Below are positions 56,132 through 64,000 of a DNA stretch of 64,000 nt, piece by piece. Under the pieces are notes generated by a model. That model was not told the origin of the DNA and did no database searches. It saw only the letters and a program-made list of their open reading frames with translations. The number at the start of each line of letters is the position of its first letter. Position 1 is the stretch's first letter. Both the position numbers and the translations under genes were made by a program. This DNA is from Planktosalinus sp963975935 (GTDB taxonomy: Bacteria > Bacteroidota > Bacteroidia > Flavobacteriales > Flavobacteriaceae), in the NCBI GenBank assembly GCA_963975935.1, contig CAXBIQ010000014.1, positions 11,450 through 75,449 of the forward strand, given 5' to 3'.

Positions 56132-56965
56132 TTATTTGTTTTGTAATTTTTCAAGATTAAAATGATGTACATCGCGCTGTGGAAAAGGAATTATGATTCC
56201 GGCAGCTTCCAATCTTGTTTTTGCTTCTTCGATAGTATAAAAATGACAGTTCCAAAAGTGCTCATTAAGGGCCCAAAACCGGGCTGATAAATTTACGGAA
56301 CTATCGGCCAGCTCTGCTACAAAAACTACCGGTTCAGGGTCTTCCAGAATATTTTCCTGCTCTTTCATTAGTTTGACTAAAATTTCTCTGGCAAGTTTAA
56401 TATCACTATCATAAGATATACCAAAAGTAAGCACATCACGTCTTTTCCCTTCAGATGTATAGTTTTTGATATTGTCATTTGACAGTTTCCCGTTGGGAAG
56501 AACTACCAGTTGATTGTTTATTGTCAATAATTTTGTATAAAAAATAGCTATTTCTTTTACGGTTCCGCTTTCACCTTGAGCTTCTATAAAATCACCAAGT
56601 TTAAAAGGTTTAAAAATCATAATCAGTACTCCGCCGGCAAAGTTTGCAAGTGAACCCTGAAGGGCCAATCCAATAGCAAGACCCGCAGCACCTACAATGG
56701 CGACCAGTGAGGTGGTTTCTACACCCATCTGGGAAATGACGATAACGAAAAGCAGGATTTTTAACGTCCAGCCTATTACGTTTAACAGAAATGTTTTGAG
56801 GGTTTCTTCCATTTCACTTTTACCAAAAGCCCTTTTTAAAAGATTTTTGATAATTTTTATAGCCCATAACCCTGCAATTAATATGATAATTGAAGTTATG
56901 ATATTTGGTAAATAGCTTAAAAAAACTTCGCCATACCGTTCTGCATATTCATTTAATTTATCCAT
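56132..56965 (-). CDS. MscS family mechanosensitive channel
   Basis: 277 residues, the size of the small MscS channels. Three membrane helices (about 17-38, 60-82, 88-112), with the pore helix VGAAGLAIGLALQGSLANFAGGVLIMIFKPFKLGDFIEA. The beta domain has GTVKEIAIFYTKLLTINNQLVVLPNGKLSN and a C-terminal alpha/beta domain with GIIIPFPQRDVHH. Such channels open on osmotic downshock. ATG 56965 is taken; a GTG two codons earlier (56971) is also possible. It heads the minus-strand group with paralogue 3. Confidence 0.95.
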   Translation of the reverse strand: MDKLNEYAERYGEVFLSYLPNIITSIIILIAGLWAIKIIKNLLKRAFGKSEMEETLKTFLLNVIGWTLKILLFVIVISQMGVETTSLVAIVGAAGLAIGLALQGSLANFAGGVLIMIFKPFKLGDFIEAQGESGTVKEIAIFYTKLLTINNQLVVLPNGKLSNDNIKNYTSEGKRRDVLTFGISYDSDIKLAREILVKLMKEQENILEDPEPVVFVAELADSSVNLSARFWALNEHFWNCHFYTIEEAKTRLEAAGIIIPFPQRDVHHFNLEKLQNK

Positions 56966-56990
56966 TTCCACAATTTTATATTTATAACTG

Positions 56991-57022
56991 CAAACTTAAT
57001 CAACAGTAAAGCTAAATACAAA
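56991..57022 (-). promoter_or_regulatory. Promoter of the mscS gene
   Basis: On the minus strand TTTG (57022-57019), 20 bases, then TAAGTTTG (56998-56991). A near-full Bacteroidota promoter, 26 bases before the start. Confidence 0.75.
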
Positions 57023-57161
57023 TTACATTCAAAAACTTTAAATATAGTCTTTAGAGCATCAGGACTTTAATTCATTTTTTAATTTCAAAGAACTTAACAA
57101 TGATATTGTTTTGAGGGCTAAACTATTCTAAAACAACCTTATTTACAACTGTAGATTATCC

Positions 57162-57197
57162 GTTTTTATAAATTTGGACAATGTTTTTATAAATATG
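57162..57197 (+). promoter_or_regulatory. Tandem direct repeat overlapping a promoter element
   Basis: GTTTTTATAAATTTG (57162-57176) and GTTTTTATAAATATG (57183-57197) match at 14 of 15 bases and start 21 bases apart, two helical turns. The first copy contains TAAATTTG (57169-57176), a TAnnTTTG element. This fits a binding site for an AraC-family dimer, possibly the product of the gene downstream. Confidence 0.5.
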
Positions 57198-57348
57198 TTG
57201 AGCAACAATCCTTTTTAATTATAACATTATCAATTACTTACCTTTTTTTAATATATATGTTTTCTCAGGATTATAAAATCTCTTGAATCCGGCAGGAATA
57301 ATTACTAATTTGCTTTCTATAAAATTTATTTATCCTGAAGTCAATTCT

Positions 57349-59013
57349 ATGAACAAACTTATCCCTGTTTTTATTTTGTTTTTTTCTTTAAGCAATGCTC
57401 AAAATGATTCTTTAGAAAGCAAAGAGCAAAAAAAATTTGAGAACGTAAATGTTGTAGTTCATAACAACAGTCAAGTTCTTGACACAGGGATAAAAGTTTA
57501 CAGTTTTTTAAACAAAGCTAAAGAAGAACAAGACACTCTGGAGATAATTTTAAGGTATAACCAAATTGCTGAAAGAAGTGCTCCCAGGGAAAAAATAGTT
57601 TACTTAGATTCTGTGGTGTTGCATTCCAGGCCTTTTGGTGATTACGCAGCTACATTTAATGCATATCTGGATCAAGCTTTTATATTTCTTGAATTGTATG
57701 AATTCAAAAAAGCACTTAACGCCTCATTAAATGCTTACGCACTGGCGCGGGATAACAATGACGCAAGTATGCAAATAAATGCACTTTTGTTCATTGGGCA
57801 TATCAATACCTTATGGAACAATGGAGGTGTAAGCCTTTCAATTTACTCAAAAATCGATTCGTTAAAAAATTTATCGCCTTCGCAACAAGATGTAAATTTA
57901 GATTTAATGCTTCAATTGAATAGATCAAACGCATATCTTCAAAATAAAATGCCCGATACAGCCCTTGTATATATTAAAAATGCATTTGATAATCACGATG
58001 AACTAGAAGCTACTTTTTTTTATGATAGTTATGTTTGGAATGCCGGTAAGGCTTACTTTCAAAAAGAAGTTTATGAAAGGGGGCTGGATAGCATAAAGAA
58101 AGTTGCTTCTGCAAATCCAACGGCATATCAACGGGCAATGGCACACTATTATAATGCGAAATATCAAACTGTTACTGGCAATAAAGACACTGCAATTATT
58201 CATTATTTAAAAATAGATACACTTGTCAGCAAACACAAACTGGTTTTTCCCGAAATGAAAGACGTTTACAATTCAATTAATGAGTATTATTTGGAAAAGG
58301 GGGACAGGAGCACGCAGTTTTTATATTTGAATAAATTGATAAAATCGTTAAACATCCACACAGATATTTCAAATTATATTTCAAATACTACCCGGGAGTT
58401 ATATGAAATCCCTGAAATAATTTTCCAAAAAGAGGCCCAAATTGAGTTATTGCAAAAAAAAGAGAATCAAACCAGGAATAGGGCAGTAGTAATGGCTGTT
58501 GTTTTAATTGTCATTATCATTCTCTCTCTTTTTTATATTTTCAAGCAACGCAGTTATAAAAAACGCTTTCAGATGCTTATGTCTGAAAAATCAAATGAAG
58601 AGGAAAAACCTCAAGGAGAGTCTCAAAACGCAACCATTTCTGTTGAAGTCATTCAGGAGTTGATGCAAAAACTTGAAAATTTTGAAAAAAACAACGAGTT
58701 TGTGGAAAGTGATATTTCTCTTAACGAAATCGCAAGGCGTTTTCACACAAATTCCACATATCTTTCTAAAGTTGTAAACTTGAAAAAAGATAAAAATTTT
58801 TCAAATTACATCAATGATCTTCGCATTGAGCATTGTATCAAGAAGTTAAAAACTAATGAAAAACTGAGGAATTATACCATCAAAGCAATTGCAGAAGAAA
58901 TGGGTTTTAACAACCCCCAATCATTTTCAAACGCCTTTTACAAATATTCAGGTATTTATCCTTCCTTTTTTATTAGCCAACTCAACAAAAAAAGAAAGCA
59001 CTGGTCATTTTAA
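57349..59013 (+). CDS. Membrane-bound TPR-AraC family transcriptional regulator
   Basis: 554 residues. Signal peptide or anchor MNKLIPVFILFFSLSNAQ, a helical TPR-like periplasmic region (about 60-370), one transmembrane helix (about 378-400, VVMAVVLIVIIILSLFYIF), then a linker and an AraC-type DNA-binding domain (about 455-550: ISLNEIARRFHTNSTYLSKVVN, IKAIAEEMGFNNPQSFSNAFYKYSGIYPSFF). This hybrid lets a periplasmic sensor act on DNA. A TTG at 57283 is also in frame but would put 22 residues before the signal sequence, so ATG 57349 is chosen. It converges on the next gene with an 8-base gap. Confidence 0.93.
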   Translation: MNKLIPVFILFFSLSNAQNDSLESKEQKKFENVNVVVHNNSQVLDTGIKVYSFLNKAKEEQDTLEIILRYNQIAERSAPREKIVYLDSVVLHSRPFGDYAATFNAYLDQAFIFLELYEFKKALNASLNAYALARDNNDASMQINALLFIGHINTLWNNGGVSLSIYSKIDSLKNLSPSQQDVNLDLMLQLNRSNAYLQNKMPDTALVYIKNAFDNHDELEATFFYDSYVWNAGKAYFQKEVYERGLDSIKKVASANPTAYQRAMAHYYNAKYQTVTGNKDTAIIHYLKIDTLVSKHKLVFPEMKDVYNSINEYYLEKGDRSTQFLYLNKLIKSLNIHTDISNYISNTTRELYEIPEIIFQKEAQIELLQKKENQTRNRAVVMAVVLIVIIILSLFYIFKQRSYKKRFQMLMSEKSNEEEKPQGESQNATISVEVIQELMQKLENFEKNNEFVESDISLNEIARRFHTNSTYLSKVVNLKKDKNFSNYINDLRIEHCIKKLKTNEKLRNYTIKAIAEEMGFNNPQSFSNAFYKYSGIYPSFFISQLNKKRKHWSF

Positions 59014-59021
59014 AAAGTGAA

Positions 59022-61070
59022 CTATTGTTTTTTAATTTTGCGTAAAGCTTCTTCTGTGCTTTTTGAAGGAAGCTCACAAGCTCTATCTCTGCAAACATAT
59101 ATATTGGTTTCCCCTTTAGTAAACCTGTTTTTTAATAAAGGGGAGTCATCTGCCATACTGCTTCCGGCCTTTAATATATTTGGCAAATAGTGTTTGTTGA
59201 GCTCCTGCATCTCATTTTGAGCATCCTCACCTGTAATAACAACTTCATAAAATGATTTACTGAAATTCAACAACAAATCCAGCCAGTTGGAATATCCGGG
59301 GGGATAGGTTTCAATTTCGTGCAGGATGTTTTTAAGCATTTGTTTTGATATGGATATGTAATTTTTTTCGTCAAAGAAAACACCCAGCCAATGGAGGTTC
59401 TTTGCCATCATGGAGTTTGACGAAGGAATCACATTATCCCGGCAATCAATACTTTTTGCAATCAGGTCCCGGGTTTCTTTTGAAGTGTAAAAAAACATCG
59501 AGCTTTTGTCATCGTAAAAGTTCTCAATACAATGGTCTGTAAGTTTCTTGGAAATTTCCAGCCATTTTTTGTCGAGTGTTATTTCATAAAGGGAAATAAA
59601 AGCCGAAATCACTGCGGCATAATCATCTAAAAATCCTCTGATTTCGGTTTTTTCTTTGGCGAAACTCCTAAAAAGCCAGTCTTCTCTGTTGATCATTTTT
59701 ACACATAAAAAATCAGCACACTTTATAGCCGCGTTTAGAAAACGTTTTTCGTTAAAAACACGATAAGCATCAACATAACCTGTAATCATAAGTCCATTCC
59801 AGGAACTGAGGATTTTATAATCCAATCGGGGCCTCATCCTTCCATTTCTGTAATGAAGAAGGGTTTCTTTCCACATTTTTTTCTTTTGAATCAGTTTTTT
59901 GGTTGGAAGATTGTGTTTTTTACAGAAAATTTCATCGCTATCATTTCTGATAAGGACATAGGTGTTATTTTCCCATTTTCCATAATCGTTGATATTGTAA
60001 TAATCAGTAAACAACTCAAAATCTCCTTGAATCAATTCTTCCAGCTCTTCTTTTGTAAATGCATAATAAGCACCTTCTTCCAGAATACCATAAGTATTGA
60101 TGCTGTCTGCGTCCAAAGCGGTATAAAACCCACCCGAAGTATCTGTAAGTTCCCTCTCAACAAAAGATAGTGTTTCGTAAACCACTTCTTTGTAAAGTGG
60201 ATTATTTGAGACCAAATAAGCGTCACAATACAAACTCACAAGCTGCGCATTGTCATACAACATCTTTTCAAAATGTGGGATATGCCATTTTTCATCAACC
60301 GAATATCTTGAAAAACCACCATTCACATGATCAAAAATACCTCCGTAAGCCATCTTTGTCAATGAGGTGTCAACATATTTTATTAAATCTGTATTTTCGG
60401 TTTGATATGCATAGCGCAATAAAAAATGAAGATTGTTTGGCATCATAAACTTTGGGGCCCTTTTAGTACCTCCCAATTCCAAATCAAACTGACGGGACCA
60501 GACTGAAAGGATGGGATCAAAATCAAAAGTTTTAAAATTTACATCTTCGTCCTTTAAAGTCACCAGGTCCATTGCCTTGATCCCTTCCTCCAGTTTGTCG
60601 GCATATTCAATAAGTGTTTCCGGTTGCGCTTTAAAAAGAGTGTTTAATTGCGTAAGGGTTTCCATCCAATGGTCTTTACGAACATATGTGGCGCCCCATA
60701 CCGGTCTTCCATCAGGAAGTGCTACTATATTTAATGGCCATCCGCCACTTCCGGTCATTAACTGAAGTGCATTCATGTATATCTGATCAACATCAGGGCG
60801 TTCTTCACGGTCTATTTTTATATTGATGAAGTGGTGGTTCATCACTTTGGCCACTGCATCATTTTCAAAACATTCTTTTTCCATAACGTGGCACCAGTGA
60901 CAGGTAGAATACCCAATACTGATAAGCAATAACTTATTTTCTTTTTTGGCCGTTTCTAAAACTGCGGGTTTCCACGATTTCCAATGCACGGGGTTGCTTC
61001 CGTGTTGCAAGAGGTACGGACTGGTTTCCTCGTTCAGTTCATTAGTTTTCTTATAAATGGAATGAGTCAT
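59022..61070 (-). CDS. DUF255 thioredoxin-domain protein (YyaL/SSP411 family)
   Basis: 682 residues. The N-terminal thioredoxin-like DUF255 domain has SPYLLQHGSNPVHW, the site CHWC at 57-60 and MEKECFENDAVAKVMN. The rest is an alpha/alpha-toroid resembling glycosidase or epimerase folds (GGFSRYSVDEKWHIPHFEKMLYDNAQL, ILSSWNGLMITGYVDAYRVF). The family is found in all domains of life and its reaction is not established. A single gene, with no signal peptide. Confidence 0.93.
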   Translation of the reverse strand: MTHSIYKKTNELNEETSPYLLQHGSNPVHWKSWKPAVLETAKKENKLLLISIGYSTCHWCHVMEKECFENDAVAKVMNHHFINIKIDREERPDVDQIYMNALQLMTGSGGWPLNIVALPDGRPVWGATYVRKDHWMETLTQLNTLFKAQPETLIEYADKLEEGIKAMDLVTLKDEDVNFKTFDFDPILSVWSRQFDLELGGTKRAPKFMMPNNLHFLLRYAYQTENTDLIKYVDTSLTKMAYGGIFDHVNGGFSRYSVDEKWHIPHFEKMLYDNAQLVSLYCDAYLVSNNPLYKEVVYETLSFVERELTDTSGGFYTALDADSINTYGILEEGAYYAFTKEELEELIQGDFELFTDYYNINDYGKWENNTYVLIRNDSDEIFCKKHNLPTKKLIQKKKMWKETLLHYRNGRMRPRLDYKILSSWNGLMITGYVDAYRVFNEKRFLNAAIKCADFLCVKMINREDWLFRSFAKEKTEIRGFLDDYAAVISAFISLYEITLDKKWLEISKKLTDHCIENFYDDKSSMFFYTSKETRDLIAKSIDCRDNVIPSSNSMMAKNLHWLGVFFDEKNYISISKQMLKNILHEIETYPPGYSNWLDLLLNFSKSFYEVVITGEDAQNEMQELNKHYLPNILKAGSSMADDSPLLKNRFTKGETNIYVCRDRACELPSKSTEEALRKIKKQ

Positions 61071-61091
61071 CTTTAAAAGTTATATTTAAAT

Positions 61092-61139
61092 AAAAAGCAA
61101 TAAGCTACTCATTTAGTTTTGAGTAAAATATTGCTTTTT
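61092..61139 (-). terminator. Terminator after dodecin
   Basis: AAAAAGCAATA and TATTGCTTTTT form an 11-bp perfect outer stem; an inner CTACTCA/TGAGTAA-type helix is possible. It lies 25 bases past the dodecin stop on the minus strand. Confidence 0.75.
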
Positions 61140-61163
61140 AGATTTTGAAAGGGGTAAGAAATT

Positions 61164-61364
61164 TCACGCCACTTCAAAAGTAATTTTTGCGTTTACCCTG
61201 TATGTTACAATTTTGTTGTTTTCAACAACTGCACTTTGTTCATTTACATAAACTGAGCGGATGTTTTTAACGGTTTTGGATGCATGAGTAACAGCTTTTT
61301 GGGCCGCATCTTCCCATCCTTTTTCTGAACTTGTTAGAATTTCAATGACTTTGAGTACTGACAT
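61164..61364 (-). CDS. Dodecin family flavin-binding protein
   Basis: 66 residues. MSVLKVIEILTSSEKGWEDAAQKAVTHASKTVKNIRSVYVNEQSAVVENNKIVTYRVNAKITFEV, shown here in fragments: SSEKGWEDAAQKA, KNIRSVYVNEQSAVV, YRVNAKITFEV. This is the dodecin fold, a small twelve-subunit cage that stores riboflavin or FMN in bacteria. Length is standard. Single gene with its own terminator. Confidence 0.93.
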   Translation of the reverse strand: MSVLKVIEILTSSEKGWEDAAQKAVTHASKTVKNIRSVYVNEQSAVVENNKIVTYRVNAKITFEVA

Positions 61365-61458
61365 GGCAATATATTTAAAGATTAAACATCCTTAAATATA
61401 CTGAAAATAAAGGGGCTGCAAAAAAACTATACGTTAAAGATTTGAAAAGGTTTTGGGT

Positions 61459-62361
61459 TTATCCGTTGATGGCTTCTACCGTTAGGGAGGTATCATTCAG
61501 CATGTCTTTGAGCATGGTTTCAATACCGTTTTTTAGCGTAACAGTAGAGGAAGGGCATCCGCTGCAAGCTCCCTGTAAAACCACTTGTACCGTTTTGGTG
61601 TTTTCGTCATAAGATTGAAAAGCGATATTACCGCCGTCACTTGCAACGGCAGGCTTAACATATTCATCCAGAATCTCGACAATTTTTTGCGAAAATTCAT
61701 TATGAGGAACTGAAGCGTGGCTTTTTTCAGAAGCAACTTCTTTTTGCTCTGATAAAATTTTGTCTTTTAGAATTTGTTTTCCGTCTTCAATAAATTTTCT
61801 GATGAATTCACGGATTTCCATAGAAACCTCCTGCCACTCTACTACATCATATTTTGACACCGAAACGTAATTGGCACTTATAAAAACTTCTTTTACAAAT
61901 GAAAACTGAAACAATTCCTGAGCTAAAGGTGCGTGTTTTGCTTCGTCAATATTTTTAAATTCAAAAGTCCCGTCAACCAAGGGTTTGTTAGCAACAAATT
62001 TCAAAACAGTAGGATTTGGGGTGCTTTCGGCATAGACCGTTACGGGTACTTTTTTGGAATCCTGAGATTCTTCAACGAGAATTTGACCTGAATTGAGGTA
62101 ATTTTCAATTTGACCAGCAACTTCATTTTCAACTTCGGGCCATTCCACGATGGCAAATTTTTCGATGGCAACAAAATTTTGTGCAATATAAACCGTTTTA
62201 ACAAATGGCAGGTAAAAAAGTTGTTGTGCCAGTGGGCTTGGTTTTGCCTCGTCAATGTTCTTAAACTCATAACTTCTTGAGGTTGTTAAGAATTGATTGG
62301 CAACAAATTTTAAAATATTAGGATTTGATGTAGGCTCAATTTTTATGTTAAAAATGGACAT
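61459..62361 (-). CDS. Nfu-type iron-sulfur scaffold with duplicated N-terminal domain
   Basis: 300 residues. Two Nfu N-terminal domains stand in tandem (about 3-90 and 105-195): each has NPN/NPT-LKFVAN, then YEFKNIDEAKPSPLAQQLF or FEFKNIDEAKHAPLAQELF, and a closing VVEW/IVEWPEV. The C-terminal NifU-like domain (about 225-300) carries GACSGCPSS with Cys 266 and Cys 269, which hold a bridging [4Fe-4S] cluster between two subunits. It delivers Fe-S clusters to client proteins. Promoter TAAATTTG lies upstream. Confidence 0.93.
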   Translation of the reverse strand: MSIFNIKIEPTSNPNILKFVANQFLTTSRSYEFKNIDEAKPSPLAQQLFYLPFVKTVYIAQNFVAIEKFAIVEWPEVENEVAGQIENYLNSGQILVEESQDSKKVPVTVYAESTPNPTVLKFVANKPLVDGTFEFKNIDEAKHAPLAQELFQFSFVKEVFISANYVSVSKYDVVEWQEVSMEIREFIRKFIEDGKQILKDKILSEQKEVASEKSHASVPHNEFSQKIVEILDEYVKPAVASDGGNIAFQSYDENTKTVQVVLQGACSGCPSSTVTLKNGIETMLKDMLNDTSLTVEAING

Positions 62362-62377
62362 GGTAACTATTTTTTTG

Positions 62378-62385
62378 CAAATTTA
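62378..62385 (-). promoter_or_regulatory. Promoter -7 element of the nfu gene
   Basis: TAAATTTG on the minus strand matches TAnnTTTG, 17 bases before the start. Confidence 0.5.
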
Positions 62386-62409
62386 TAAAATAAAAAGAGA
62401 GCAATTCAA

Positions 62410-62435
62410 TATATTTGGCAACTTAACACGTTAAG
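62410..62435 (+). promoter_or_regulatory. Promoter -7 element and adjacent palindrome before the surface protein gene
   Basis: TATATTTG (62410-62417) matches the consensus. CTTAAC-AC-GTTAAG (62422-62435) is a perfect inverted repeat at the expected RNA start. It could be an operator or a 5' hairpin. The leader would be about 90 bases. Confidence 0.45.
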
Positions 62436-62514
62436 AAATTAATAAATTATTTATTCAGGTTTAAAAACACCTTCTTTACTGTGAATATCGTTATGAAATA
62501 AAGATCCCCCGTTT

Positions 62515-64000
62515 ATGAAAAAATTATTACACTTAGTGGTGTTTATAATTCCGCTCACCATATTTTCCCAACCGTACATCACTGTTGATGTAACGACCTA
62601 TACCCATGAAGAATTAATTACAGATGTGCTTATCAACAGCCCTTGTGCAACAGTTGGTAATATCACCAGTACTACAGGAACTGACTTTGGTGCGGGCAAT
62701 GGAATAGCTTATTTTGAAAACACCAATCCAAACTTTCCTCTTACAGATGGTATAGTTTTGGCTACAGGAGACGTTAGTGGTGTTCCCGGTCCAAATACCG
62801 ATAACACTTTCCCTGGGGGAGGATGGCCCGGAGATGCTCAACTGTTTGATTATATAGATGATTTGGGAATTGACCCAGATTTATCATCTTATAATGATGC
62901 AACCATTATGGAATTTGATTTTACACCGCTAAATGATTCCATAAGTTTTAATTTTGTATTTGCTTCTAATGAATATGGCACTTTCCAATGCTCTTACTCA
63001 GATGCTTTTGCTTTTTTTCTGGAAAATCAGGACACCGGGGAGATTATTAATATGGCATTAGTGCCTGATACTCCAGGAGAAACCCCTATTTCTGTTACAA
63101 CAATAAGGGACCAGGCCCACAATGGGAGTTGTTCATCTGAAAATCCTGACTATTTTAGTACTTACTATGGGACCACAGGTTTGCCCAGCGCAACTGCGCC
63201 AATAAATCTTAACGGTCACACAGAATTGATGCAAGCATGGGCTTATGTGACTGCCAATACACAATACAGGATGAAGTTAGTCATAGCAGATAGAAATGAC
63301 TCATCCTGGGACTCTGCTGTTTTTATACAAGGAGGCAGTTTCTTTTTAGGTGTGGAGTTAGGTGAAGACATTACTATAGAAAACGGTAATGCTGTCTGCT
63401 CTACTGAAGCCATTACCATAGGGTTGGGTTCAACAATAGATCCCACAATTACCTATCAATGGTATGTTTATGATGAAGTTTTAATGGACTTTGTCCTTAT
63501 CCCCGGAGAAACAAGTGCTAATCTTGAAGTAGATGAATCAGGTACCTATCAGCTTGAAGTTACGTTTGCAAATGGCTGTTCAGCAACAGACGAAATAATT
63601 GTCGAATTTGCCCCACAGCCCACAGCGGGAATACCTGATGATCTGGAAGAATGTGATGATTTTCCAAATGACGGTTTTACCGAATTTATGCTTACCGATG
63701 CAGATGCCCAGATCATTGATGGTCAGACAGACGTATTTGTAATGTATTTTGAAACCCTTGCGCTTGCCGAAAACGGTGACCCTGCAGATCAATTGATTAG
63801 CCCTTACACAAATATCGTCCCTGATAACCAGACAGTATATGCACGTCTTGAAGAAACCAGTGCATTTCAATGCTATGAGGTGGTTGAGCTGGGCTTGGTT
63901 GTAATTCCTGCTCCTGACATAGCTGACCCCATCACGGATTATATCTTATGTGATGATGACCAGGATGGTGTTGAAACCTTTGATTTGACCAGTAAGGACA
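62515..64000 (+). CDS. Choice-of-anchor L domain surface protein, cut by window edge
   Basis: 495 codons are visible; the C terminus is missing. Signal peptide MKKLLHLVVFIIPLTIFSQ. Residues about 25-285 form a choice-of-anchor L domain: GNGIAYFENTNPNFPLTDGIVLATGD, DATIMEFDFTPLNDSISFNFVFASNEYG, FAFFLENQDTG, and WDSAVFIQGGSF. From about 290 there are Ig/PKD-like repeats (YQWYVYDE, VDESGTYQLEVTFANGCSATDEI) and segments ECDDFPNDGFTEF and LCDDDQDGVETFDLTSKD, typical of long flavobacterial adhesins with type IX sorting domains. The sorting domain would lie outside this window. Confidence 0.88.
   Translation, partial: MKKLLHLVVFIIPLTIFSQPYITVDVTTYTHEELITDVLINSPCATVGNITSTTGTDFGAGNGIAYFENTNPNFPLTDGIVLATGDVSGVPGPNTDNTFPGGGWPGDAQLFDYIDDLGIDPDLSSYNDATIMEFDFTPLNDSISFNFVFASNEYGTFQCSYSDAFAFFLENQDTGEIINMALVPDTPGETPISVTTIRDQAHNGSCSSENPDYFSTYYGTTGLPSATAPINLNGHTELMQAWAYVTANTQYRMKLVIADRNDSSWDSAVFIQGGSFFLGVELGEDITIENGNAVCSTEAITIGLGSTIDPTITYQWYVYDEVLMDFVLIPGETSANLEVDESGTYQLEVTFANGCSATDEIIVEFAPQPTAGIPDDLEECDDFPNDGFTEFMLTDADAQIIDGQTDVFVMYFETLALAENGDPADQLISPYTNIVPDNQTVYARLEETSAFQCYEVVELGLVVIPAPDIADPITDYILCDDDQDGVETFDLTSKD

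Larger units (their letters stand above)
56972..57348. other. Divergent intergenic region, 377 bases
   Basis: It separates mscS (minus) and the AraC-type regulator (plus). It is A+T-rich with no gene. It contains the mscS promoter (56991-57022) and a tandem direct repeat with an overlapping promoter element (57162-57197). Confidence 0.7.

Noticed and set aside
57283..57348. Longer AraC-type regulator from TTG at 57283
   Set aside because: It would place 22 residues in front of a normal signal sequence that begins with ATG at 57349.

Overview
This window looks like a chromosomal segment of a member of the Bacteroidota, most likely a Flavobacteriaceae species. Supporting evidence: an A+T-rich sequence; many probable promoters of the Bacteroidota type (TAnnTTTG at -7, sometimes with TTTG near -33) instead of sigma70 boxes; SprA of the type IX secretion system with the gliding protein RemB; alternative complex III joined to an aa3-type oxidase; a malic enzyme-phosphotransacetylase fusion; and DUF2723 and DUF5916 proteins. 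I saw no rRNA, CRISPR array, prophage or insertion sequence. The content is essentially core genome. Both edges cut genes: a DUF2723 glycosyltransferase-like protein on the left and a choice-of-anchor L surface protein on the right.

Layout. 1-4.0 kb: the DUF2723 membrane protein, tRNA-Gln and a tandem universal stress protein. 4.0-8.6 kb: the rimP-nusA-infB operon, with a terminator-like hairpin in its leader. 8.8-11.7 kb: a DUF5916 outer-membrane protein convergent with a SPOR-domain protein. 11.8-23.5 kb: actABCDEF followed by cytochrome oxidase subunits II and I, a complete quinol-to-oxygen electron-transfer cluster. 23.5-28.7 kb: ruvB, queG, maeB, ruvA. 28.7-40.7 kb: sprA, gcvH, a VanZ-like gene, two TonB-like proteins and remB (secretion and gliding). 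40.8-45.9 kb: a second respiratory cluster with heme O synthase, two subunit III proteins, subunit IV, a cysteine-free SCO-like protein, a true SCO copper chaperone, DUF420 and a small CxxC membrane protein. 45.9-53.0 kb: an efflux operon with one ATPase, two FtsX/MacB-type permeases, two adaptor proteins and a TolC. 53.1-57.0 kb: tsaB, then on the minus strand an MscS channel and three tandem paralogous secreted proteins of unknown function. 57.3-59.0 kb: a membrane TPR-AraC regulator with a tandem operator-like repeat upstream. 59.0-64.0 kb: a DUF255 thioredoxin-like protein, dodecin, an Nfu-type Fe-S protein with a duplicated N-terminal domain, and the surface protein.

The two respiratory clusters complement each other. 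The first encodes the electron-transfer core; the second supplies heme O, copper delivery and the remaining oxidase subunits. The sprA-remB stretch combines the outer-membrane secretion pore with TonB-like proteins whose periplasmic domain reappears at the N terminus of RemB. The least understood parts are the MscS plus three-paralogue cluster, the cysteine-free SCO-like protein, the rimP leader hairpin and the direct repeat upstream of the AraC-type gene. All functional statements rest on reading motifs and known gene neighbourhoods by eye; no database search was run.
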